From Bolinopsis microptera (Eukaryota; Ctenophora; Tentaculata; Lobata; Bolinopsidae): a DNA stretch of 64,000 nucleotides. Below are positions 22,001 through 29,650 of the stretch, in pieces (position 1 is the stretch's first letter; each line of letters begins with the position of its first letter). Location of the stretch: assembly GCF_026151205.1 (NCBI RefSeq), contig NC_087080.1, forward strand, positions 1,901,096 to 1,965,095, written 5' to 3'. A model generated the notes under the pieces. That model ran no database searches and was not told the DNA's origin. It saw nothing but the letters and a program-made list of their open reading frames with translations. The position numbers and the translations under genes are program-made.

Positions 22001-24278
22001 ACTCTCCAACTTCACAGTCAACTAGTAAAGGTAGTTTTACAGAGGGACTATTAGTTGTTGTCGTGTAAGTTTTAACTATCTATTCAATTTTAAGATACTA
22101 AATTGAGGATATTTTGTTCAAAAATAAAGCTTACTTATTTTGTTATCAAGAAAAAAACATCCATAATTAAAACGACAAAGTTAAAGTTACACTAATTTGT
22201 TGACTATTTCAGGTTGATACTTTCAATGAAACGTTACCTTTGCATGGTCTGTTATAACAAGGTCTACTCTGATAAATGTAATCCTGGGAATCATAACATT
22301 CCACTCCGCTGGAATCCCTCTCTTTTTCAGCATCCCTGGTCCTGTGCTCCTCGCCTTCTCCACATTCTCTGGAACATATTGTCCACTGCCCCCACTCACT
22401 GTAGCATTCCTTCTCATCACCTGATCAGTAGTGAGTTAATGATTGTAAGATTATTGCCTCTGAAATGTTTCAGGATCAGGACAGTGTATGCTCGCTTAAA
22501 AGCTTTAAGTTAGATATAACTCTGGATTTAATAATTGGTATTTATTCAATATTATGAATTTGTTTATCTCACCAGGGCAAGGAATGTTCCCACATTCCTC
22601 TGGATCCTTCTCTGTTCCACACTCATCCTTTCCCTGATCACCTGTGTAAATCTTCATTCTAGTTCGGACGTTTTTAACATCCCCTTCCTTGATACAATAT
22701 CCTGGGCAAGGGCTCCAAGTACTCCACTCCCATTGTCCACATGGACCAGTTCTATCGGAGATTTCTGCTGAAGAAGATTCCGAGGCTTCATCATCTTGTT
22801 CTTCATCCTGTTCTCCGTCTTGAAATAATGGAACAGCGTTACATTCTGTGAGATACGATTGAATATTTCATCAGCATCACAAACTCAAATTCCGACTGAT
22901 CAAATTATTACTAATTTTTGTTGTCGAGTTGCTTAAAACATTTCAGCTACCTCGGTCACCGGCCCCTGCTAAAGCACTACATTGATAAAGCTTGTTGGCG
23001 ATTGCAATGGCTTCAGTGTGAGGTATGAGATTTAGTGAGTCAGGTGATATGACCCCTACCATAAGGGGATCTTTGCTTGCAAAATGAAGAATTGTACTTC
23101 GGTGATCCTGCTTCAGTGAATCTTCCTCGACAGTCTGTCGGTGTGAGTTGTGAGTTGTGAGTATGAGTACGATTAAAGATTTAATATTTCATATTGTGTT
23201 ATTTCATCATGAAACAAATAGTCGAGATGAGGATGGAAAAGTTCAATGAGTCGTTACAAAACACAAATGGTAATCCAGAAAGGATTAAAAATTAAGCTTA
23301 CTATACAGCCCTACTATACCTCTATTTCGTTGGGAGAAGGACTGAACAAGCCCATAGCATGCCCCAGCTCATAAGTTATAATCTCCCCTGTCATACATTT
23401 CTTATTGAAAAGTAAAAGTTGTCGACCAGTTTGCTTTCCAACGTACGACCAGCAGCTGTGATACGAATTCATCAGGAAAAAATCTTCTTAACTCAATCTT
23501 ACTATATATAAAGCGAGACGATATTTTTTTTAATACTTTCAACACTACTATATAACAAATAATTTGAGATAACGATGTTTAATAAAATGATGCAAAGACT
23601 TATTTCGAAGATCTAATCAACACCGACTTTTAATGTGTAGGAGTACAGCTACAAAATATATATATATTTATCTGTGCCATTTTACTGACACCACGGCATC
23701 AACTTTAACGCGAATTTCTGCAAAAACCGTAAAAGATATACAACTGAAATTTGTTTGACTGGGTCAAATGCTTTAATGGCCTCCAAATCAGCATGAAAAA
23801 ATAAAAAATTGGCCAAAAAATAGGAGTTTTAGAGCCCAAAATTTGGTACCCCAAGTGGTGTCAAAAACGCGAATTAAATAGGTAATAATTGTTTTAGTCT
23901 CTTGAGTCTTGACACCATTTTAGGGTTAGACGGGTTCCTGCTAGTATTAATAAGACTTAAAGCCTAAGTTGACAACCTCTAGAAAAAGTTATACATTTTT
24001 CGAACTGACGAAAATTCATTAATTTACCCAGTTTCACTTGCAGAGATTAAAATGTAATCGGATTGGTCTATGTAAGGCACAAATCTGACACATGTTCTTT
24101 GTTCCCAGTTGTTCATCGCATCTCGTATGTGATGAATATCATCTCCATCAAATGCCGATTCCTCTATCTTAAAGGGGATAAGAGCATCAGGCCATAGTTC
24201 CCCCGCCTTCCCCGCTGTACCTCCCTTCCAAAAAGCAGCCACAAAATGTGCTGATATCAAGAGTAATAGAGCTATCAT
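18..24278 (-). CDS. Gene A: giant secreted mosaic protein (pseudo-astacin, TSP1 x9, lectin-like, Cys-rich, PAN x17); 3' end beyond window
   Basis: This multi-exon gene was built from 33 minus-strand exons with GT-AG boundaries and continuous phase. Exons in transcript order: 24278-24028, 23455-23320, 23134-22951, 22845-22573, 22420-22238, 22021-21778, 21657-21374, 21233-21033, 20794-20609, 20449-20216, 20011-19895, 19702-19586, 14376-14226, 14097-13952, 13854-13733, 13219-13031, 11261-11147, 10845-10718, 10154-9995, 9860-9678, 9479-9364, 9189-9017, 8821-8655, 8442-8276, 8127-7985, 7747-7589, 7387-7118, 6949-4485, 4345-4106, 3923-3738, 3547-1669, 1011-857, 698-18. The last ends in a donor (gtaggt), so the gene continues off the left edge. 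The coding sum is about 10.4 kb. A signal peptide and only extracellular modules imply secretion. Four single-base indels break the frame in exons 28, 31 (two) and 33. The join of the upstream half (protease, TSP1) to the downstream half rests on phase 1 matching across the 5.2 kb intron and on continuity of the lectin-like fold. It could instead be two genes, but no signal-peptide exon was found just upstream of 14376. Confidence 0.72.
358..476 (-). repeat. 15-bp coding minisatellite (INRKP units)
   Basis: About seven units of a 15-bp repeat, ATAAACAGGAAACCT on the minus strand, lie inside Gene A exon 33. Being a multiple of three, the unit keeps frame and codes INRKP. One unit is 14 bp, which is the frame break. 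Plus-strand ORFs over this stretch are shadows. Confidence 0.85.
1157..1641. mobile_element. piggyBac-type fold-back MITE in Gene A intron 31
   Basis: The element is bounded by TTAA at 1157-1160 and TTAA at 1638-1641. The ends are inverted (GGGGACAGGGGTC on the left, GACCCACCCCGCTGCCCCC on the right) and the arms continue as an imperfect inverted repeat, including a shared CGCCGGTCAAAGGTCAGCGC core at about 1270 and its complement at about 1540-1565. There is no coding capacity. TTAA target duplication is the hallmark of piggyBac-superfamily transposition. Confidence 0.7.
1669..7387 (-). CDS. Gene A exons 27-31: array of 17 PAN/apple domains
   Basis: Each domain follows the PAN pattern: (D)YPGG with a preceding Cys in many copies, 12-15 residues, then S-x-C-x-x-x-C, 5-6 residues, C-(V/I)-x-(V/F), about 10 residues, C-x-L-K-(N/S)-(D/E/K)-x-H, and a closing beta strand such as GFVSVVV. 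There is one in exon 27, eight in the very long exon 28 (6949-4485), one degenerate in exon 29 (YPGG replaced by VSGK), one in exon 30 and six in exon 31. Highly charged Lys/Glu linkers separate them. PAN/apple domains mediate protein or carbohydrate binding. Many copies share an exon, so the array grew by internal duplication rather than exon shuffling. Three frame breaks occur here: near 6655-6670 (one base missing), 2835-2843 (one extra G) and 1836-1843 (one missing). Reading resumes in register with the domain each time. Confidence 0.85.
7589..13854 (-). CDS. Gene A exons 15-26: tandem uncharacterised cysteine-rich modules
   Basis: Twelve small exons (about 115-190 nt) encode a repeated cysteine pattern that I do not recognise as a named family. 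The pattern is a CC pair, roughly 8-14 residues, Cys, another 8-14, then C-P-x-(D/G) and a (T)G(V/L) element, then further Cys before the next CC. Examples are GQCCDFNKRSVVDECIW then LSCPDDKAFTGVKTIC (exon 23), LQCCKTRYKTSFC then KECPYGGIMTGLRM (exon 25), VCCEKRGQTL then CEPNQVLTGLHF (exon 19), and VRYVCC-type variants in exon 22. Module boundaries do not coincide with exons: each CC and the following Cys are often split by an intron. Introns are in mixed phases (0, 1, 2), unlike the phase 1-1 TSP1 exons. The CP-x-G-x-x-TG element faintly recalls dermatopontin-like repeats, but this is not enough for assignment. The block joins the first PAN exon in phase 1. Confidence 0.72.
10160..10287. repeat. 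10-bp tandem repeat (ggtaagtaat)n
   Basis: About thirteen near-perfect copies lie within Gene A intron 18, ending six bases from the acceptor of exon 19. In the transcribed strand they read attacttacc, so they form part of the pyrimidine-containing tract before that acceptor. Confidence 0.9.
11262..13030. other. Gene A intron 16 (no gene seen)
   Basis: This 1.8 kb AT-rich intron holds a diverged tandem duplication of about 115 bp (12654-12771 and 12807-12922, sharing catctgg, the ttattttgtggt core and atcagat ends). I found no conserved ORF. Confidence 0.5.
13952..19702 (-). CDS. Gene A exons 12-14: beta-trefoil (R-type lectin-like) region split by a 5.2 kb intron
   Basis: Exon 12 (19702-19586) encodes a segment with ADLCMRMITEKSGEI and VECDIN. 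Exon 13 (14376-14226) starts with DQEQQWIWTENGKLYKL followed by NELCLDY. Exon 14 (14097-13952) has FQCSGNRILVKNSFGTGCLS followed by a second Cys-containing strand. The QxW motif (QQW) and the recurring G-x-C-L with a later paired Cys are the signature of ricin-B/R-type beta-trefoil lectin subdomains. Three pseudo-repeats match the three exons. All junctions keep phase (1, 2, then 0). The intron between exons 12 and 13 contains the complete opposite-strand Gene B. A carbohydrate-binding role is likely from the fold family, but the sugar-contacting residues cannot be assigned by eye. Confidence 0.6.
14572..18995 (+). CDS. Gene B: secreted orphan protein nested in Gene A intron 12
   Basis: There are ten plus-strand exons with consistent phase: 14572-14659, 14774-15060, 15245-15552, 16465-16532, 16724-16962, 17109-17208, 17360-17473, 17721-18005, 18221-18733, 18864-18995 (about 711 codons). 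A short terminal exon follows; candidates are an acceptor near 19186 or 19302. An AATAAA occurs near 19535. The start is a clear signal peptide (MLTAFRCSVLVVILVQCTVA). I do not recognise the domains. Visible features are a Cys-containing first domain, an acidic run in exon 8 (PDEDEEEDEEDEEED), a Cys cluster MNTCGCWCNTT opening exon 9, a Trp-rich beta-like section (ILLNFDGNGDIVLWALWGD) and a C-terminal Cys-rich piece (YGTCHRCGELGWYSDGQ). It lies entirely between Gene A exons 12 and 13 on the opposite strand. The exon 5/6 boundary is the least certain; an alternative open frame lies at 17018-17108. Confidence 0.72.
15174..15257 (+). repeat. 42-bp tandem duplication of a splice acceptor
   Basis: Units 15174-15215 and 15216-15257 are identical except for one base. 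Each contains a pyrimidine tract, CAG and the first exon bases GTGCAGTTAGTTT of Gene B exon 3. The unit is 14 codons long with no stop, so either acceptor (exon start 15203 or 15245) keeps frame. Confidence 0.9.
15616..15880. mobile_element. SINE-like insertion with 12-bp target-site duplication
   Basis: The insertion is flanked by perfect direct repeats AGGTTATTATAG at 15604-15615 and 15881-15892. Near the left end is GCGAGTTCGATCCCCGTC, matching a tRNA-type RNA polymerase III B box. The insert is about 265 bp, non-coding, and lies in Gene B intron 3. No good A box was found, so the 5' end may be truncated. Confidence 0.7.
16299..16374. repeat. 14-bp tandem repeat (gacaggcgacagcc)
   Basis: Five copies of a GC-rich unit lie in Gene B intron 3, contrasting with the AT-rich surroundings. 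Confidence 0.85.
17510..17590. repeat. short imperfect tandem repeat (gtgcccgaggt)
   Basis: Six or so imperfect copies of gtgcccgaggt or gtgccccagat lie in the intron between Gene B exons 7 and 8. Confidence 0.6.
19895..22845 (-). CDS. Gene A exons 4-11: nine thrombospondin type 1 repeats
   Basis: Eight exons encode nine TSP1 repeats, each with the W-x-x-W or W-x-x-C lead, the CS-x-x-C-G-x-G turn and R-x-R ladder residues. Examples are WSTWSPCPGYC (exon 4), WTEWSACSSECDGG (end of exon 6), WAPWSACSKTCGSG (exon 7), WTEWSGCSKVCGEG (exon 8) and WTAWSECSVTCGEG (exon 10). Most repeats occupy one phase 1-1 exon, which favours exon shuffling and duplication. Repeats 4 and 9 are split across exons 6/7 and 10/11. 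An acidic stretch rich in Asp, Glu and Ser precedes the first repeat in exon 4. TSP1 repeats generally bind glycosaminoglycans and other matrix partners outside the cell, and tryptophans in such motifs are often C-mannosylated; that role here is inferred from the family. No frame damage was seen in this block. Confidence 0.85.
22951..24278 (-). CDS. Gene A exons 1-3: signal peptide and degenerate astacin metalloprotease domain
   Basis: Exon 1 opens with a hydrophobic signal peptide (MIALLLLISAHFVAAFW). After about a dozen residues comes the usual astacin mature start (LWPDALIPFKI), then the conserved block with TCVRFVPY near residue 62. Exon 2 carries GCWSYVGKQTGRQL, the standard astacin lead-in to the zinc site. 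At the zinc site the family motif HExxHxxGxxH reads YELGHAMGLFS: the first histidine is Tyr and the third is Ser, while the catalytic Glu and middle His remain. Exon 3 ends in NKLYQCSALA, matching the astacin C-terminal cysteine region. The propeptide with its aspartate switch is essentially absent. By family knowledge, loss of two of three zinc ligands should abolish proteolysis, so this is a pseudo-protease. The changes are codon substitutions rather than indels, so simple sequencing error is unlikely. Confidence 0.82.
23497..23950 (-). repeat. dispersed repeat, inverted copy of the one at 40.1 kb
   Basis: Shared with 40140-40380 on the opposite strand are the ACTATATATAAAGCGAGACGAT end, the block around acaccacggcatcaactttaacg, cgaattaaataggtaataatt, and gacaccattttagggtt. 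It lies in Gene A intron 1 and has no coding potential. A nested piece at 23538-23575 (caacactactatataacaaa) is also found at 10568-10590. Confidence 0.7.
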
Positions 24279-24842
24279 GTTACACGTGTTACTCCATACT
24301 GAGGAGTGGGTTTGGGTTAGTTTTTCATTGCGATGAGCTCAATTTAGTAATTGAATCAATCATAGATAAAGAAGATGAGCAATCCTATCTGCAATTATTA
24401 GATGCAACATTTCGGCAAATAAAGAGTAAGACACAATTCACAGCTCCTTAGATAAAGTACGAACAAATTAATTATTTACTATTTGATGGTTATAATAATA
24501 CATCAATCATACTAACTTTCCAGAACTTCGATAAAATCATTGTAAAACGTAATTTTGAGGCACAAATTATTAGATTAAAAAACATAAACTGCATGAACAC
24601 AACATAACATATATTGCATTTACTTCTAATGTTCATGTTGTATAATAAAATAAGGTAGCATAGTGCTTCACTCACAAAAAAAGTATATTACAAATTTCTA
24701 AAATAATATGATAGCGAGATTTCAAACTTTTCCGAATGATAACTGATGATGTCCTAATAAGCAGCAGGCCATCTTAATAAGGGCAGGAAAATGAAACTGA
24801 ACTTTTGATGGCAGGCAGGGACATTCTCGGCAATTTCGGACT
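24279..24842. other. intergenic, between Gene A start and the RGS22-like gene end
   Basis: About 560 bp of AT-rich sequence upstream of the Gene A signal-peptide exon. It would hold the Gene A promoter and 5' UTR, but no specific element could be recognised. Confidence 0.5.
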
Positions 24843-24848
24843 TTTATT
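24843..24848 (-). terminator. poly(A) signal of the RGS22-like gene
   Basis: AATAAA on the minus strand, about a dozen bases after the stop codon at 24860. This very short distance implies a tiny 3' UTR, or use of another signal. Confidence 0.5.
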
Positions 24849-24859
24849 CCTTCCTTGCG

Positions 24860-27800
24860 TTACCATAGAAAGCCTTTCACGCTCCCGTATATGAATTGAA
24901 TTGTCACCCCGAGATGAAAAACGCCTGTTGGCTCTATCTGTTGTCCCTTGGTTTCTGTTGTTTTAATTTCTTGGATTGGCTTATGAGCTTTCGAGATCGA
25001 TGACTTCGAGGAATGGATTGATTTCAAAGTTTTGCTGGCTTGACTTGAACTGGGGATGGAAACTAACTGCTTAGCACGATACGTCTCTCTATATCCCTGA
25101 GTAATACTGTAATTGAATCCTCCAATTTCACCTCCCTTGCTAAATTTGAATCTGTCAAAGTCTGAACAAGAAATCTGGACTTGATTGCTTTTCTTTCTTG
25201 GCGGAGCTGGAACAAGACCCTTAGATTGAAGAATAGTCCTACCTGCCATTTTATCTAGCATCTTTGACTTTTTGCTTGATTTCGGAACATGCTTAACGTA
25301 ACAATACTTTTTCCAAAAGAAAAGCAATGATTGGAAAAGGTAACTAGTAACCTCGTTAAATAGCGTGTAAGAAATGTGCAGGTTTTTCTGACTCAACATA
25401 ATATCGACAGCCAATGAGCATGGTATGTTGACCTGAAGTCGTGGAAGAACGGTCGAATCTAGAAATATTTCCACAATCATGTCTATTTTGTCAAACAGCA
25501 TTTGCTCTTCCGTGCCATCGTAGGATAATTCTTTAGCAACTTGTCTGCTTGTTAACAGCAAATTTTTGTAAGCAAATATTTCTATCAAAAGATGCAGATC
25601 TTGAGGAAGTTTACTGGGATTGATAGCCAGACCTTTCCCAAATAACTTGTCTCTGTGATCGTTTTCAGTTAGGCTAGATTCTTTCTGTCCAGTCAGAAAA
25701 TCCCTAAACTCCTCGAACTGGGAGGGAACCGCAAGAAAAGCGAGAAAGTTTGAAATTTTGGAAACAAAATGGGATAGGTGCTTGCAAAGGTTTTTGTTGA
25801 AGCCAGTTGTCTTGAAAGTTACAATTTCGTTTGCTGTGTAGAACTGCTCATCATCAACATCAGTGCTGCGAAACATTGTTGAGATATAGTTCGACCACAT
25901 GTGTGTATAAATCCATTCCTGAATAACTGCACCAAGGAAAACTAGAAATGTTGGATACCCCGATTTCTTTTTGCTAATCATCTTATGCCTATTTTCTGGC
26001 AAGTCCATGTCATGCAAAATTGAAGATTTGCCGAAAATGAATGATGAGCAAACTCCTTTCGACAATTCACTGAAATCCACACAGTCTAATTTGTTCTCCA
26101 GTTCTTTCTGCGCGATTAGAAAATTTGTGACATTCATCAAATGGTCTTTTTCTGCTCCTTTAAACTTTCTGATAATAAAACGCCTAAAATGCTTCATTGA
26201 TGGGTCCTGTAGAAACATGTCATCAATAGATGGCGGCGCTAAAGATACAACGTCTTTCTTCAGCGAATCTTTTAAAGAAGTCAATATTTTGGAAAGTCTT
26301 TGGTCGTGATCTGATATCTTAGCTTCCCAGTTGATGTAAAATACTTCTATCGATCGAGGTGCTTCCTTTTTTGCAGCTCGTTTGAATCTCTTTTTCTTCT
26401 TGGGATGATCATTTTGGGATGATGGTCCCGTTAGTGCCTCCTGGGCATCAACTTTCTTACCTTTTTCTTTCCTTTTTCTCATGATGAACATTTTCATTGC
26501 AATCATAGAGCTGAGAGTCAGCAAGGGCAAGGATAATTTTCTCAGTGAAAAAGGGAAAACCATCTTCTCACAAATGTCTATCGCAACCCACAAACGTCTA
26601 GATAAGGGGGAAAATATTGCTTCCACAATTAAATTTGAAGATTTTGGTCCCCCAAATAATCTGTTTCTCTTCTGACCATTTACTAAAAATGAATCACTTT
26701 TGCCCCAACATGCCTCCTTCTTCGAAAAACTTTCGTCATGGTTTGACATATAGTAGTAAAAGTTAGACGAGTCAAACTTGTAATACTTTTCTAATTCCTT
26801 TCTCAGTTTTGTGACTAGATGATCCTGCACTAGTGCCAAGATTTCGTCATTGCAACCTGCTGCTGTTAGCTGATCAGCAAGTGTTTTTATCACGATGGTA
26901 TCATAAGGTTTTATGATTTGGTTTTCAGAAAAGAATTCCTGGATTAGTTTAAATCTCGCATTGAAGTCATTCCAAGAATCTTGATATTTTTTAATTTTGC
27001 GTAAACTATCATGGTACTGATGATATGGATCATCTTTCTTGACAGGCCATTCATCGTGACAACTTAGAAAACCGTTACCACCAAAACTTTTAGCACATGC
27101 ACCTCTCCTGCCCCCTTCATTGGTTAGACAGCGGGTAATTTCGATACTTTCCCATAGATTCAAGTAATCAACCAATAATTCGTTGTTGTTTAACGTCAGA
27201 TAATTTTTGAATGGTCCTCCAGCCAATTGATCTGAAGCAACAAGTGCTAAATAAAACCGCCCTTTGTCTTGCACCAGCATTGATTCGTCAGTTTTGTCTT
27301 TGATTATTTGATCTGAAACTGACTTATTTTCCTGATCATTTCCATTAAACAACAGGTTACCTTTCTGAGACAAAGAACTAGGTAGGCGGATAAAAGCTGA
27401 GGATTTCCTTTTCTGCATTATGTCTTGATATATAGTCTTTCTTCGCACAGCAACTGACATCTTATTGTCAAGAAGAACAGAGGATGGACGATCTTCACTT
27501 AAAGATGGACGATCTTCACTTAAAGATGGAAGTTTACCTGTTTTTTTAATCAAAGGAGGAAGTATTTGCACTTTTTTGGAGTCTTTTCTTCTCACCTGTT
27601 CTTGACTTATGGTTTTATCAACTTTTAGATCACTTTGTCTTGTGGTGCTTATGCCCTCTGAAGTGTCAATACTATCGTTATTTGGTATTGTTTTAAGGTT
27701 TCCAATGTGGGATGAAATAACGTCGGTATCCTTTAATTCCGCATCAGATTTGAGAAATGACGATTGTATTGATGAACTAATTTTAACAGCTGGTGAAGTG

Positions 27801-29650
27801 TTACTACTTAAAGATGATGGTACTATCGGAAATTTATCCTTAGAAGTTTCCCCAGTCAAAGTTGACTGATTAACAATGGTGGGATAATTTTTTCCTTCTA
27901 TAAATGCAAGAGGTCTTCCATCAGGGCTGCTGCTATGGGAATCATTGTCAACTTGAGATGTTACATTCTTATCAACACTGACATCAATACTCATAGAGTA
28001 ATTTGATAGTTGCGATTCAGAACCGTCTTTGCGGGATTGAGCTAGTTTTCTGATCTTTTCCAATGCCATCTGATTAACATCAATGGTCATTCTGTCTGTT
28101 ATACATATCAGGGACACGGATCTCATGTAATCATTCGGTATTTCATGATCGCGTAAATGCAAGTCAGGTTCACTTGCACTTCGAATGATGTTCAATTGTT
28201 CATCATTTGATAAAGGGGTAGCTAATCTGTCTTCTGGGGAACACATAGTTAAGTACCCACTTGTTTTATGTGATAAGCGACTTGGGCTGATACTTTTAGG
28301 ATGCAAGTGTGGATAGCATGTCTTTGGTCTTTTTCGAGCTACTGTCCTTGAAAGCATACTATCAGTAATCTGAGGTAAAGTACTTTTAGAACGCCCTGCA
28401 GTCAAAAGGGGGTCATAGGAGTCATCATCTTCCAAGGTTGTATCCAAACAGTCTTCATCAACATAATCATCAGCTTCTGGTGGAGTTTTCAACTTACTTC
28501 CACTATCGAGTTCATCAACTTCAGGAACAATAGTTAACGGACCATTTCCATCAGGGTTGCCAACTAATTTTATGGTTACATCATCATCATTATGATCACC
28601 CACTTGAACAGTAATCTCTGGCGCTTTTTTCGAATTAATTTTATTATCATCATCAAGAAGATGCAACAAATTTGGTAAGCAATTATGGTACATTAAGTAA
28701 CGTTTACAGAAGTCATTTTTTAACACATTCATTATGTCTTCCTGTAATCTAAAAAGTGGATCAGTCTCGTACTCAGATAAACTTTTGTTCTCTTTTTTTG
28801 TTTGATTAACAAAGGGGTTGTGTAAGAGTATGTCAAAACTGGTCAAAAAGTTTCCTCTTCGAGTTAAAAGGCAAGAGTTGAGCGAAATATTACCAGTTTC
28901 GTTTACAGCAGCAACAAGTCTTGTCTTAAATCGTTGAGGAAGATTATTTTCTGGTGAGCTGTATCTGTCACGTATTGTTTTCATCATATCATTGTGACCT
29001 TGATCTTTATCAGTGTGACGCAGCCACTGTAAATCTAGCCACAATTGAATCATAACACCATCTACAGAGCTTCCAGCATATCGAATCAATTTTTGAATTC
29101 CTTCAACGGTTCTCATATCCCCAAACAATACCAACTGCTTCTTACTATATTCAACTTTTTCATCGAAGTCCAGGAATCTATTTTTTGTGCAAAAATAATG
29201 AGTGAAAAGACAGAGCTGATACAAACGGCTTGAGAGAAAGAATGGTAGTCTGCTGGAATATAACCACTTTAACATACGATCCACAGAAAGACGGTTCCCT
29301 GATCCCCGATTTAAAGGATAACATTGAAAAAAGCATCCCTCATTACTTTCCCTCACAGTGCATTGGTGCGCATGTATGGGCAAGAGCAAATAGACATTGA
29401 AAAAATCTCTGAATATGTTGTCCATCAATAACAATGAAAGTAACTCTGTGTGCACATTTTGAAGGCCACCAGTAGATGGACACTTGTTTCCAGCAGATGA
29501 ATAACATGCTATATTTTCAGGTAAATTGAGATGAGAGAAATGTCTGTTCACAGTAGAATGTGTGAATTCATCTTCACCAGCAAGTGATACTCTCCTTTGC
29601 TCTGCAGCAAGTGATCTTTTCCTTTGTTCTGCTTTCTTAGCTGCATTCAT
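24860..29650 (-). CDS. RGS22: RGS22-like regulator of G-protein signalling, single exon
   Basis: An uninterrupted 1,596-codon frame from ATG at 29650. The N-terminal part has an RGS-like opening near residue 70 (MDNIFRDFFNVYLLLP), as in the first RGS region of RGS22. Further RGS-like helical segments appear near residue 810 (NNELLVDYLNLWESIE), 1147 (DPSMKHFRRFIIRKFKGAE) and 1310 (FEEFRDFLTGQKE). Between them is a long Ser/Asp-rich disordered region (about 360-780), and a Lys-rich stretch lies near 1060-1095. Size and multi-RGS layout fit RGS22, a large protein known from testis and ciliated or flagellated animals. Canonical G-alpha contact residues cannot be confirmed by eye. The gene has no intron, unlike every other gene here, which could indicate a retrocopy under selection. 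The assignment is by architecture and weak motif similarity. Confidence 0.6.
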   Translation of the reverse strand: MNAAKKAEQRKRSLAAEQRRVSLAGEDEFTHSTVNRHFSHLNLPENIACYSSAGNKCPSTGGLQNVHTELLSLLLMDNIFRDFFNVYLLLPIHAHQCTVRESNEGCFFQCYPLNRGSGNRLSVDRMLKWLYSSRLPFFLSSRLYQLCLFTHYFCTKNRFLDFDEKVEYSKKQLVLFGDMRTVEGIQKLIRYAGSSVDGVMIQLWLDLQWLRHTDKDQGHNDMMKTIRDRYSSPENNLPQRFKTRLVAAVNETGNISLNSCLLTRRGNFLTSFDILLHNPFVNQTKKENKSLSEYETDPLFRLQEDIMNVLKNDFCKRYLMYHNCLPNLLHLLDDDNKINSKKAPEITVQVGDHNDDDVTIKLVGNPDGNGPLTIVPEVDELDSGSKLKTPPEADDYVDEDCLDTTLEDDDSYDPLLTAGRSKSTLPQITDSMLSRTVARKRPKTCYPHLHPKSISPSRLSHKTSGYLTMCSPEDRLATPLSNDEQLNIIRSASEPDLHLRDHEIPNDYMRSVSLICITDRMTIDVNQMALEKIRKLAQSRKDGSESQLSNYSMSIDVSVDKNVTSQVDNDSHSSSPDGRPLAFIEGKNYPTIVNQSTLTGETSKDKFPIVPSSLSSNTSPAVKISSSIQSSFLKSDAELKDTDVISSHIGNLKTIPNNDSIDTSEGISTTRQSDLKVDKTISQEQVRRKDSKKVQILPPLIKKTGKLPSLSEDRPSLSEDRPSSVLLDNKMSVAVRRKTIYQDIMQKRKSSAFIRLPSSLSQKGNLLFNGNDQENKSVSDQIIKDKTDESMLVQDKGRFYLALVASDQLAGGPFKNYLTLNNNELLVDYLNLWESIEITRCLTNEGGRRGACAKSFGGNGFLSCHDEWPVKKDDPYHQYHDSLRKIKKYQDSWNDFNARFKLIQEFFSENQIIKPYDTIVIKTLADQLTAAGCNDEILALVQDHLVTKLRKELEKYYKFDSSNFYYYMSNHDESFSKKEACWGKSDSFLVNGQKRNRLFGGPKSSNLIVEAIFSPLSRRLWVAIDICEKMVFPFSLRKLSLPLLTLSSMIAMKMFIMRKRKEKGKKVDAQEALTGPSSQNDHPKKKKRFKRAAKKEAPRSIEVFYINWEAKISDHDQRLSKILTSLKDSLKKDVVSLAPPSIDDMFLQDPSMKHFRRFIIRKFKGAEKDHLMNVTNFLIAQKELENKLDCVDFSELSKGVCSSFIFGKSSILHDMDLPENRHKMISKKKSGYPTFLVFLGAVIQEWIYTHMWSNYISTMFRSTDVDDEQFYTANEIVTFKTTGFNKNLCKHLSHFVSKISNFLAFLAVPSQFEEFRDFLTGQKESSLTENDHRDKLFGKGLAINPSKLPQDLHLLIEIFAYKNLLLTSRQVAKELSYDGTEEQMLFDKIDMIVEIFLDSTVLPRLQVNIPCSLAVDIMLSQKNLHISYTLFNEVTSYLFQSLLFFWKKYCYVKHVPKSSKKSKMLDKMAGRTILQSKGLVPAPPRKKSNQVQISCSDFDRFKFSKGGEIGGFNYSITQGYRETYRAKQLVSIPSSSQASKTLKSIHSSKSSISKAHKPIQEIKTTETKGQQIEPTGVFHLGVTIQFIYGSVKGFLW

